Assembly (NCBI GenBank): GCA_001800495.1
Contig: MGVM01000128.1
Coordinates: forward strand, 1,042-6,582
DNA from: Elusimicrobia bacterium RIFOXYB2_FULL_48_7
Lineage (GTDB): Bacteria > Elusimicrobiota > Endomicrobiia > CG1-02-37-114 > XYA2-FULL-39-19
DNA: 5,541 nucleotides
Reading direction: 5' to 3'
Positions 1 through 5,541 of this stretch are shown here, piece by piece. A program made the translations under genes and the position numbers. Positions within the stretch are counted from its first letter, which is position 1. Each line of letters begins with the position of its first letter. Under the pieces are notes generated by a model. That model made no database searches. It saw only the letters and a list, made by a program, of their open reading frames with translations, and had not been told where the DNA came from.

Positions 1-1
1 G

Positions 2-271
2 GAAGCAATAAAGAATAAAATACCCGTAGTAGGTCTTTCGTCATTTTTTACTAAGGCAGGCGCCCTGGTTTCATTCGACTGCGATTACAAAGACATTGGT
101 GTTCAAGCGGGAGAGATATCATCAAAGATACTTGCAGGGGAAAAAGCCGGTACAATAAAGCCGATGCGCCCGAGAAAATACAAGTATTCGTTAAATCTTG
201 CAACAGCCGAAAAAATTGGGATTACCTTGTCACCGAGTGTAGTAAAAGATGCGGCAGATGTAGTTAAATAA
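2..271 (+). CDS. ABC transporter substrate-binding protein, C-terminal fragment (PF04392-like)
   Basis: The reading frame is open from the left edge to TAA at 269-271 and gives 89 residues; the start lies outside the window. The fragment begins near IPVVGLSSFFTKAGALVSF, followed by an acidic/aromatic DCDYKDIG stretch, 'QAGEISSKILAGE', a Pro/Arg segment 'KPMRPRKY' and an 'LNLATAEKIGITLSPSVV' end. This is the C-terminal pattern I know from the ABC_sub_bind family (PF04392, TrpX-like), periplasmic binding proteins of two-lobed fold that hand a small ligand to an ABC importer or sometimes to a signalling partner. The family link comes from recognition of these motifs; the ligand cannot be told. 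Only 26 bp separate it from the downstream chemoreceptor gene and no terminator is visible between them, so co-transcription, and perhaps ligand presentation to that receptor, is a reasonable inference. Confidence 0.82.
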   Translation, partial: EAIKNKIPVVGLSSFFTKAGALVSFDCDYKDIGVQAGEISSKILAGEKAGTIKPMRPRKYKYSLNLATAEKIGITLSPSVVKDAADVVK

Positions 272-285
272 TATAATTCAGAAAT

Positions 286-290
286 GGAGG
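286..290 (+). promoter_or_regulatory. Ribosome binding site of the MCP gene
   Basis: A near-perfect Shine-Dalgarno sequence, GGAGG, ends 7 bases before the ATG at 298. It is the strongest such site in the window and fixes the MCP start. It also implies that the host uses ordinary anti-Shine-Dalgarno pairing. Confidence 0.8.
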
Positions 291-297
291 TAGGACT

Positions 298-2265
298 ATG
301 TTTTTAAATTTTTCCAATAGTTCGAGCATTAAGCAGCGAATCATTGGATATTTTCTCGCAATCATGTTCATAGCAATGCTGTTGATTGTTCTTTTGACGG
401 TTAATAAGGTAAAAGATGTTCTAAATACCCTGCAGCAGGATAACGCCAAGATCGTTACGACGAACCTATCTGTTGCCTGCGGCGACCCAATGATGTCAAT
501 AGCCTATGCCGACCCCATGATGGCCGGAGAGACTGACAGGATAACTAAGATCCTTATGGGTGTTAAGGATTCAGACAAAAATGTTGAATATGTGATATTG
601 CTGGCTAACGATGGTAAATGCATAGCTTCTTCCAAAGACGAGAACAAAGATAAATATCTTAACCAGACCGATTTCGAAAAAAACGCGATAGCATCAAAAG
701 AATTTGTAATTAGTAAAAACACGGGAATAAAGAACATATTTGAAGCCACGATCCCTGTATTTGCGGCCAGCCAGAGAATGGGTACGCTTAGGATCGGGTA
801 CACGACAAAATATATTGATGAAATGGTAAGAAATGTCGCGTTAATCATTATCATCATAGGCGTGCTGGTTCTTGTGGGCGGAAGCGTGGTTTATTATTTT
901 ATGATAGAAAGGGGAATCGTAAAACCGCTTACAATGGTAATTGGTATCGCTCAAAAGATAGCTGATGGAAGTCTGGCCCAAAAACAAATTGAGATCACTT
1001 CTCAAGACGAAATAGGCCGGCTTGCTGAAATTTTCAATAAGATGCTCGTGAGCTTAGGGGACCTTGTTAAAAGGGCGGAACTGATAGCTGGCGGAATGAT
1101 TGGTGCGGATATTGTTGAAGAAAAGCTGGAAAAGGGCTTCAGCCTTGTCAGCGCGATAGCGGAATCTTCGGAGCATTCAAAAGGTGACCTTGGCATAGCT
1201 TTTGATAAAATGCAGGAAGAACTCAGGAAACTGACCATTCAGGCAAGAAGGATCTCTACAGACGACCTCAATAACCCTGTACTTGAAGAAAAAATAATCG
1301 GTGAACTCGGTGAAGCATTCAACCAGATGACGTTTAATCTTAAAGAGCTTGCTAAAGTGGCCGAGAAAATATCGAATAATGACCTCACATCAAATGTCAA
1401 GATTCATTCTGATAAAGATGTATTGGCAAAAGCTTTCAACAAAATGGTAACAAATCTAAAAAATCTTATCGGAGTTGTCGCGACACTTGCCAATGCCACG
1501 CACAATTCCGCCAGTTCCATGGCTGAAACCACAAAACAGGTAAATCAGACAATGGACCAGGTCCAAAATTCAATACAGCAGATAGCATCGGCCACAAACC
1601 AAGTCGCAAAAAGTACGCAGGAAATCTCGGTACTAATGCGTAATGCGAACAGTGCGGTAAGCACGGGAAGCGATAATATAAATAAGGTTATAGATAAATT
1701 CGGTTCAGTTCAGTCCACAATTGAAAATACCAGTATGTCGATCAATAAACTTGAACAACGCTCGCAAGAAATTTCCGAGATAGTCGGTCTTATAACAAAG
1801 ATCGCCGACCAGACAAATCTATTGGCTCTTAATGCCGCGATAGAGGCGGCGCGTGCTGGTGAGGCCGGAAGAGGTTTCGCCGTAGTCGCTGATGAGGTAA
1901 GAAAGCTTGCAGAATCTTCCGGAAATTCAGCCGAAAAAATATCGAAGATTATAAAAGATATTCAGTCCGACCTTGTGGGTGTCGTTTCTTCTTCCCAAAA
2001 CTCTCTTGAAGAAGCAAAGGTCGTTTTTGATCTTACAAACAAAATGCAAATAGGTTATTCCGACATAGTTGAAGCAATTAAAGCGATGAATCAACAGGTT
2101 GAACAGATTGCCGCGATCTCGCAGGAAACTGCGGCCTCTGCGGAGGAAATAACCGCCGGAGCCCAGGAACAGACCTCTGCTGTGACCGAGATAGCTTCGA
2201 ATTCTAAGTCATTGGTAGAACAAGTAAACAAACTGAGAACAGAAGTCAATAAATTCCAGCTATAA
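298..2265 (+). CDS. Methyl-accepting chemotaxis protein, Cache-like periplasmic sensor with multiple HAMP units
   Basis: This 655-residue transmembrane chemoreceptor senses a signal outside the inner membrane and regulates CheA. Membrane helix 1 is about residues 15-37 and helix 2 about 180-203. The ~140 residues between them end in 'ATIPVFAASQRMGTLRIGY', a pattern typical of PAS-like single Cache sensors; they also hold Cys61, Cys107 and two DPMM motifs (63-66, 72-75). A canonical HAMP follows (206-253; Pro210, DEIG at 237-240, FNKM at 246-249), then three further HAMP-like units ending at L309, L348 and L387. The signalling hairpin runs ~388-655 with its tip at DQTNLLALNAAIEAARAGE and GRGFAVVADEVRKLAE (504-539). 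Candidate methylation pairs are E616/E617 and Q623/E624. It has no NWETF-like CheR-tethering tail, ending in KFQL. The ATG at 298 follows a strong GGAGG. The ligand is unknown. Confidence 0.96.
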   Translation: MFLNFSNSSSIKQRIIGYFLAIMFIAMLLIVLLTVNKVKDVLNTLQQDNAKIVTTNLSVACGDPMMSIAYADPMMAGETDRITKILMGVKDSDKNVEYVILLANDGKCIASSKDENKDKYLNQTDFEKNAIASKEFVISKNTGIKNIFEATIPVFAASQRMGTLRIGYTTKYIDEMVRNVALIIIIIGVLVLVGGSVVYYFMIERGIVKPLTMVIGIAQKIADGSLAQKQIEITSQDEIGRLAEIFNKMLVSLGDLVKRAELIAGGMIGADIVEEKLEKGFSLVSAIAESSEHSKGDLGIAFDKMQEELRKLTIQARRISTDDLNNPVLEEKIIGELGEAFNQMTFNLKELAKVAEKISNNDLTSNVKIHSDKDVLAKAFNKMVTNLKNLIGVVATLANATHNSASSMAETTKQVNQTMDQVQNSIQQIASATNQVAKSTQEISVLMRNANSAVSTGSDNINKVIDKFGSVQSTIENTSMSINKLEQRSQEISEIVGLITKIADQTNLLALNAAIEAARAGEAGRGFAVVADEVRKLAESSGNSAEKISKIIKDIQSDLVGVVSSSQNSLEEAKVVFDLTNKMQIGYSDIVEAIKAMNQQVEQIAAISQETAASAEEITAGAQEQTSAVTEIASNSKSLVEQVNKLRTEVNKFQL

Positions 2266-2423
2266 AAGCCTTGAGATTAATCATATTTGCGGTTACAATT
2301 ATTGGGCGCATATTAACGAGTTGGCGAGAATATATATATTGTAGAATTCAATGCTCCCGTTACTGTGCGATAAATCCGTAATTCTGAATTTCGCATGGAG
2401 AGTTTCTCCTCACTAAAAACTGC
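2266..2423 (+). other. Intergenic region between the MCP gene and cheR
   Basis: This 158-bp AT-rich spacer is by far the longest in the cluster, where other gaps are 15-31 bp. No T-run terminator hairpin follows the MCP stop. A loose sigma-70-like pair can be drawn (TTGCGG at 2287-2292 and TATTAA at 2311-2316, 18-base spacing), but it is weak. There is a small inverted repeat AATTC-T-GAATT at 2380-2390 and a second one, GGAGA/TCTCC, at 2397-2409. The length suggests a separate promoter or leader for cheR onward, which is inference. No gene is convincing here. Confidence 0.5.
2397..2409 (+). promoter_or_regulatory. Possible small hairpin holding the only purine-rich SD-like motif upstream of cheR
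   Basis: GGAGA (2397-2401) and TCTCC (2405-2409) can pair as a 5-bp stem around a 3-base loop. The same nine bases GGAGAGTTT occur as the ribosome binding site of cheY (3350-3358). Here, however, they sit 21 bases before the cheR ATG at 2424, too far for a normal site, and the stem would hide the GGAG. It may be chance, a decayed site or a translational control element. Confidence 0.25.
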
Positions 2424-3329
2424 ATGGTTATCAATAGCGGTATGAAGGATATTTTTGATATTGTATACAAGAATTTCAGGCTTGACTGCCGTTCGTACAA
2501 TGAGTCATATATACAGAGACGCATAAATGCAAGAATCATGTCAAACAACCTTCATTCCGATGATTACGGAGCTTATGCTAAGTTACTTGCCGCAAGTATA
2601 AAAGAACAGAGGTGCCTGTACGACGCGTTGACCATTAATGTAACGCAATTTTTCAGGGATATCAGGCTCTGGGAAGTTTTAAGAAAAGATGTGTTCCCTA
2701 AAATAGCAGAAGAAAAAAAGAAAAAATTTGAGAAAATGTTTCAGATATGGTCGTGCGGCTGTTCTTCGGGCGAAGAACCGTTCTCGATAGCGATTTTGAT
2801 AAAAGAGCTTTTGAATGACCGCAAAGACTTGCTGCCACTCATAATCGGCACAGATATTGATGAGCAATCTTTCGTAAAATCAGACAAGGCGGCGTACGAT
2901 ATTAATGCTTTCAGAAGCATGCCACAGGAATATTTGCATAAGTATTTCAAGGCGGTCACGGTAGGCAGTAGTAAAAAATATGAGCTGGACCCATCAATTC
3001 ATAACCTGGTCAAGTTTCAAAAGAACAATTTTCTGATCGATCCGCCCCCGGTAAAAAATGTTGATGTGATTTTCTGTCGCAATGTCATAATATATTTCAC
3101 GCCAGCAGCAAAAGAAAAATTAATGAACGTGTTTTATGAAACTTTGGCAGATCACGGGTGGCTGATTCTTGGAAAATCAGAAGTTCTTTTTACTGCAAAG
3201 ATGCAGGAACGTTTTTATCTTTATAATGTCGAAGAAAGGATATACCGGAAAGAAAGAAGGAAATCCCAGATAAAGGTTGATATCGATAGGCGAAAGAACT
3301 GGTGGATAGGGTACGTTAAAAATATATAA
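2424..3329 (+). CDS. cheR: Chemotaxis protein methyltransferase CheR
   Basis: CheR transfers methyl groups from S-adenosylmethionine to receptor glutamates in the cytoplasm, the forward arm of chemotactic adaptation. The 301-residue length is near the family norm (~270-290). The N-terminal helical CheR_N region (about 8-75) ends in NVTQFFRD (72-79). The Rossmann-like methyltransferase domain follows, with SAM motif I IWSCGCSSGEEPFSIA (108-123; the usual form is AGCSTGEEPYS), IIGTDID (140-146), FCRNVIIYF (217-225) and the GWLILGKSE strand (245-253). A basic tail (about 271-301) extends slightly beyond the usual end. Neither the ATG at 2424 nor the in-frame ATG at 2442 (Met7, MKDIFDIVYK) has a good ribosome binding site. 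The upstream frame closes at a stop at 2385-2387, so the true start is one of these two. It is followed after 31 bp by cheY and probably shares its transcript. Confidence 0.96.
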   Translation: MVINSGMKDIFDIVYKNFRLDCRSYNESYIQRRINARIMSNNLHSDDYGAYAKLLAASIKEQRCLYDALTINVTQFFRDIRLWEVLRKDVFPKIAEEKKKKFEKMFQIWSCGCSSGEEPFSIAILIKELLNDRKDLLPLIIGTDIDEQSFVKSDKAAYDINAFRSMPQEYLHKYFKAVTVGSSKKYELDPSIHNLVKFQKNNFLIDPPPVKNVDVIFCRNVIIYFTPAAKEKLMNVFYETLADHGWLILGKSEVLFTAKMQERFYLYNVEERIYRKERRKSQIKVDIDRRKNWWIGYVKNI

Positions 3330-3348
3330 GATTAATAAATTCAAAAAT

Positions 3349-3355
3349 AGGAGAG
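3349..3355 (+). promoter_or_regulatory. Ribosome binding site of cheY
   Basis: AGGAGAG ends 5 bases before the ATG at 3361, in an A/T-rich 31-bp spacer after cheR. Its position supports the first Met as the CheY start. Confidence 0.75.
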
Positions 3356-3360
3356 TTTAA

Positions 3361-3729
3361 ATGGCAAAGATCCTTATTGTAGATGATTCAAAATTTATGC
3401 GGCTGACGCTTAAGAATCTCATTGAAAAAAGTTTTAACGGAACTCACGAGGTTGTGGGTGAAGCGGGCACGGCCGCGGAGGCGGTCGAAAAATTCCTTGT
3501 GTTGAAGCCCGATCTCGTCACGATGGATATAATCATGCCCGTTGAGTCCGGACTTGAAGCGGTTAAGAAAATAATAGCGCATAGCCCTACCGCAAAGATC
3601 GTAATGGTTTCAGCTATGGGTCAGGAAAAAATAGTTGAGGAAGCGATCGCGCTCGGTGCTAAATCGTTCGTAATTAAACCGGTAAAAACAGAAGAGCTGA
3701 TCAAAACGATAGAAAAAATGTTTTCTTAA
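3361..3729 (+). CDS. cheY: Chemotaxis response regulator CheY (stand-alone receiver domain)
   Basis: This 122-residue protein is a complete single receiver domain with no output domain, the normal CheY size. It takes the phosphoryl group from CheA and carries the signal to the flagellar switch or another motility machine. All key residues are present: the acidic pair D8/D9 in ILIVDDSKFMR, the phospho-acceptor D56 in TMDIIMP, S84 in MVSAMG, the aromatic switch residue F103 and K106 in IKP. The VDDSKFMR...VVGEAG...VSAMGQE pattern is that of the CheY form common outside enterics. It resembles the receiver half of the next gene (cheB) closely, including stretches of nucleotide identity. cheB starts 15 bp after its TAA, so the two are surely co-transcribed. 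Assignment as CheY rests on this che context, since isolated receivers can have other roles. Confidence 0.95.
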   Translation: MAKILIVDDSKFMRLTLKNLIEKSFNGTHEVVGEAGTAAEAVEKFLVLKPDLVTMDIIMPVESGLEAVKKIIAHSPTAKIVMVSAMGQEKIVEEAIALGAKSFVIKPVKTEELIKTIEKMFS

Positions 3730-3744
3730 TTAAGGATAGATAAT

Positions 3745-5358
3745 ATGGTGAAACTGCTTATTGTTGACGATTCTACTTTCATGCGCAAGGCGTTAAAGCA
3801 CATGATAACCGCAGACCCTGAGATAGAAGTTGTGGGTGAAGCCGGTGACGGAAGGGAAGCCATGGACAAAGTCCTGTCGCTTAAACCGGATGTTGTGACC
3901 ATGGATCTTATTATGCCCGGAGTGGACGGCCTTTGGGCGCTCGAAGAGATAATGAAGCAGCGGCCCACGCCTGTAGTAATAGTAAGTTCCATTGCTACAA
4001 GGACCGCGGAAGTTACAAAAGAAGCTTTTGCGCTTGGTGTAGTTGATGTTCTCTGTAAACCAGATAACCCTCAAAACATAGCAGCTATACAAAGGGAGTT
4101 CATTGAAACCATAAAAGCCGCTTCGAAAGTAAGCAGGATGAGGCTTCTTGAATACAAGGCAGTAAATGTAAAAGAAAAAACGGTGTCTAGCATGACTGCT
4201 CGCCAAGTTGTTGTTATTGCGACTTCAGCAGGTGGTCCGACTTCTTTATACGAAGTGTTACCAAGGTTCTCAAATAATTTCTTCGGTTCGGTAGTGGTTG
4301 CCCAGCATATGCCTGCCCAATTTATGAATTCATTTGTGGAGCATATTCAGACAATGACGTCTCTTCCGGTAAAAATAGCAGAAAAAGGCGATATCTTATA
4401 TTCCAAAAGAGTGCTTTTCTCCCCGACCACCTCAACTATCGAGGTACACAGGACAAAAAAGGGCTGCGTAGCTGATGTGGTTGATTTTAAAACGAGGCTT
4501 CAGCCGGATATTAATCATGTAATATTGTCCTGCGCTGAAACATTTAAGTCATCAATGGTGCTTGTAGTGCTTTCGGGCCTTGGTGATGACGGTGTAAAAG
4601 GGGCTGAGGCAGTAAGGCGTTTTGGTGGAAAAGTTATTGTTGAAGACGAAACGACCGCAGCCGTTTACTCCGGCATGCCGTCAAATGTCGCGAAATCCGG
4701 ATTTTATGACCTCCTTTGCCCCTCATACAAAATAGCCGAAGCAGTAGAAAGCTTCCTTGCAAATAAACAACCCGCACAAAATCAAAAACAATTTATGGTA
4801 AAAGGAATAATAGTAAAAAGTACTCTGCAATACATCAGGAATAAATTTTCACATGAAATTTACGACAGAGTTGCTGCATTGCTTTCTGAAGAGAATAAAG
4901 GACTTGTTGCAGGGGGCTTAAGGCAATATAATTACTATTCAAGTGATGTTTATTACGATGTGAATAAAAGTGTAGAAAAAATAATAAGCGCACAATGCCC
5001 GCAGATAATTGAAGAGATAGGCGAAGAGAACGCTCGCGAATGCATAGAGGCGTACAAAACCGCGCTTTCCCTAGCAACGCTTTCGGATTTCTCGAATTTT
5101 CTGCAGGGTTTATACAAAATAGTGTTTCCAGGGATTGTACACGAGAATTTGGTTATCAATCAAACCTCAAAGACCGTAACTTACTATTTTAGAAGTTTGG
5201 GGTACACTGAAGATAATATCAGGATATCAGCGAAGATATTAAAAGGCTGGATCATTCATTTTGGTAAGCTTCTGAAGATGGATTTGGTTTCATTATCGAG
5301 TGAATCGCAAAAGGATGATAAAGGGCTTAAGATTCGCTGCGAGTTCGTTTGGAAATAG
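3745..5358 (+). CDS. cheB: Chemotaxis methylesterase/deamidase CheB with an extra C-terminal HNOB/V4R/DUF2378-like domain
   Basis: CheB removes receptor methyl groups (and deamidates glutamines) when CheA phosphorylates its receiver. Receiver, residues 1-~122: D9 pocket, D54 phospho-site in TMDLIMP, S81, K105. Linker ~123-152. Methylesterase ~153-338 with the full catalytic triad: S161 in IATSAGGP, H188 in AQHMP and D282 in LSGLGDDG. The SGMPSNVAKSG strand (309-319) is also typical. Normal CheB ends at about residue 350, but this frame continues to 537 without interruption. A Gln/Asn-rich linker (338-350) leads into a ~187-residue domain beginning MVKGIIVKSTL at 351 and ending CEFVWK, reminiscent of the HNOB/V4R/DUF2378 group. 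AAGGA at 3732-3736 precedes the ATG by 8 bases. The CheB part is certain; the identity of the tail is tentative. Confidence 0.96.
   Translation: MVKLLIVDDSTFMRKALKHMITADPEIEVVGEAGDGREAMDKVLSLKPDVVTMDLIMPGVDGLWALEEIMKQRPTPVVIVSSIATRTAEVTKEAFALGVVDVLCKPDNPQNIAAIQREFIETIKAASKVSRMRLLEYKAVNVKEKTVSSMTARQVVVIATSAGGPTSLYEVLPRFSNNFFGSVVVAQHMPAQFMNSFVEHIQTMTSLPVKIAEKGDILYSKRVLFSPTTSTIEVHRTKKGCVADVVDFKTRLQPDINHVILSCAETFKSSMVLVVLSGLGDDGVKGAEAVRRFGGKVIVEDETTAAVYSGMPSNVAKSGFYDLLCPSYKIAEAVESFLANKQPAQNQKQFMVKGIIVKSTLQYIRNKFSHEIYDRVAALLSEENKGLVAGGLRQYNYYSSDVYYDVNKSVEKIISAQCPQIIEEIGEENARECIEAYKTALSLATLSDFSNFLQGLYKIVFPGIVHENLVINQTSKTVTYYFRSLGYTEDNIRISAKILKGWIIHFGKLLKMDLVSLSSESQKDDKGLKIRCEFVWK
4795..5358 (+). 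other. Extra C-terminal domain of CheB, HNOB/V4R/DUF2378-like (tentative)
   Basis: This region encodes CheB residues 351-537. It starts MVKGIIVKSTLQYIRNKF, which resembles the 'MKGIIF...V...+G' opening of stand-alone DUF2378 (TIGR02265) and H-NOX-type proteins. A helical middle follows (about 400-460, with the 'EEIGEENARECIEAYK' segment), then a beta-like 'LVINQTSKTVTYYF' stretch (469-482). The end is 'ILKGWIIHFGKLL' (498-510) and 'GLKIRCEFVWK' (527-537), like the amphipathic helix plus CxF.xxW strand that closes V4R/DUF2378 domains. The H-NOX heme signature YxSxR is not seen and no axial histidine can be placed, so heme binding is not supported. Its role is unknown; ligand sensing or partner docking that tunes the esterase is inference. 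Confidence 0.5.
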
Positions 5359-5370
5359 AGCAAGCGGCAT

Positions 5371-5376
5371 AAGGGA
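5371..5376 (+). promoter_or_regulatory. Ribosome binding site of cheA
   Basis: AAGGGA lies 9 bases before the ATG at 5386. The next in-frame ATG (5395, Met4) would be 18 bases away, so the first ATG is preferred. Confidence 0.6.
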
Positions 5377-5385
5377 ATAAGAACA

Positions 5386-5541
5386 ATGGATGAGATGGAC
5401 CTGTCCCAATTTAAAGAGATATTCGTTTCGGAATCGAAAGAGCATTTGGTAGCCCTTAACGCTGCTCTTGTAGAGCTCGAAAAAAGGCCCTCCAATAAAG
5501 AGGTTTTAAATGACATATTCAGAGTAGCGCATACCCTAAAA
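5386..5541 (+). CDS. cheA: Chemotaxis histidine kinase CheA, N-terminal fragment (P1/Hpt domain)
   Basis: The frame is open from ATG 5386 to the right edge and gives the first 52 residues; the rest lies outside the window. DLSQFKEIFVSESKEHL (5-21), 'LVELEKRP' (28-35) and IFRVAHTLK (44-52) form the first helices of the CheA P1 histidine phosphotransfer domain. H49 is the phosphorylated histidine, within the AHTLK(G) motif. CheA is the kinase that reads the receptor state and phosphorylates CheY and CheB. The 27-bp gap after cheB and the lack of a terminator place it in the same operon. Another Hpt-containing hybrid kinase would look the same over these residues, but the che context makes CheA by far the likeliest. 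No P2-P5 domains can be judged here. Confidence 0.93.
   Translation, partial: MDEMDLSQFKEIFVSESKEHLVALNAALVELEKRPSNKEVLNDIFRVAHTLK

Noticed and set aside
2266..2340. A terminator after the MCP gene
   Set aside because: No GC-rich stem followed by a T-run is present, so read-through into cheR remains possible.
2366..2373. A flagellar sigma-28-type -10 element (TGCGATAA) before cheR
   Set aside because: Only CGATAA of the GCCGATAA consensus matches and no TAAA lies at the right upstream distance; too weak to annotate.
2395..2445. A 16-residue leader peptide gene upstream of cheR
   Set aside because: No ribosome binding site and no recognisable sequence; kept only as part of a finding because its TGA overlaps an ATG of cheR.
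3793..4206. A 137-residue reverse-strand frame inside cheB
   Set aside because: It lies wholly opposite the conserved receiver and methylesterase coding sequence and its translation matches nothing familiar; it is a shadow frame, as are the other reverse-strand frames.
4795..5358. A heme-binding H-NOX sensor domain at the end of CheB
   Set aside because: The opening and overall order resemble H-NOX, but the YxSxR heme-propionate motif is absent (the sequence around 478-486 reads VTYYFRSLG) and no histidine falls at the expected axial position. The fold-level resemblance is kept; the heme function is not claimed.
4795..5358. A separate gene starting at the internal ATG 4795
   Set aside because: It is in frame with cheB with no stop in between and has no Shine-Dalgarno motif, so a single fused protein is the simpler reading.
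1..5541. CRISPR arrays, tRNA or rRNA genes, insertion sequences
   Set aside because: No spaced direct repeats, cloverleaf-like segments, transposase motifs or terminal inverted repeats were seen; nearly the whole window is accounted for by chemotaxis genes.

Overview
The window is the front half of a bacterial chemotaxis (che) gene cluster. Every gene lies on the + strand, in the order: end of an ABC-type substrate-binding protein gene, a transmembrane methyl-accepting chemotaxis protein (MCP), cheR, cheY, cheB, and the first 52 codons of cheA. The source is a bacterium with a somewhat AT-leaning, non-enteric genome. AT-rich spacers, Shine-Dalgarno-type ribosome binding sites, an MCP with a periplasmic domain and lone CheR/CheY/CheB genes would all fit an uncultured or deltaproteobacterial-like diderm lineage. 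I cannot assign a phylum from the sequence alone.

Layout. Positions 2-271 encode the last 89 residues of a PF04392-type (ABC_sub_bind) substrate-binding protein. The MCP gene (298-2265) follows after 26 bp with a strong GGAGG site, so the two are probably co-transcribed. The MCP has two membrane helices around a ~140-residue Cache-like periplasmic domain. It then carries what looks like four successive HAMP units and a symmetric coiled-coil signalling hairpin with a perfectly recognisable tip. A 158-bp spacer (2266-2423) is the only sizeable non-coding stretch. It separates the receptor from a tight block: cheR (2424-3329), cheY (3361-3729), cheB (3745-5358) and cheA (from 5386, cut by the window end), with gaps of 31, 15 and 27 bp.

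How they work together. The receptor, possibly loaded by the neighbouring binding protein, controls the CheA kinase. CheA phosphorylates CheY (output) and CheB (adaptation), while CheR and CheB add and remove methyl groups on the receptor's glutamates. No cheW, cheC, cheD, cheX or cheZ is visible; they may lie beyond cheA.

Most unusual feature. CheB is 537 residues instead of the usual ~350. A complete receiver plus methylesterase (residues 1 to ~338) is followed by a Gln/Asn-rich linker and a ~187-residue extra domain. That domain begins with Met351 and reads like a free-standing protein of the HNOB / V4R / DUF2378 (TIGR02265) ligand-binding superfamily. This suggests an adaptation enzyme with its own built-in sensory or docking module. 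The assignment of that domain rests on pattern recognition and needs a profile or structure search.
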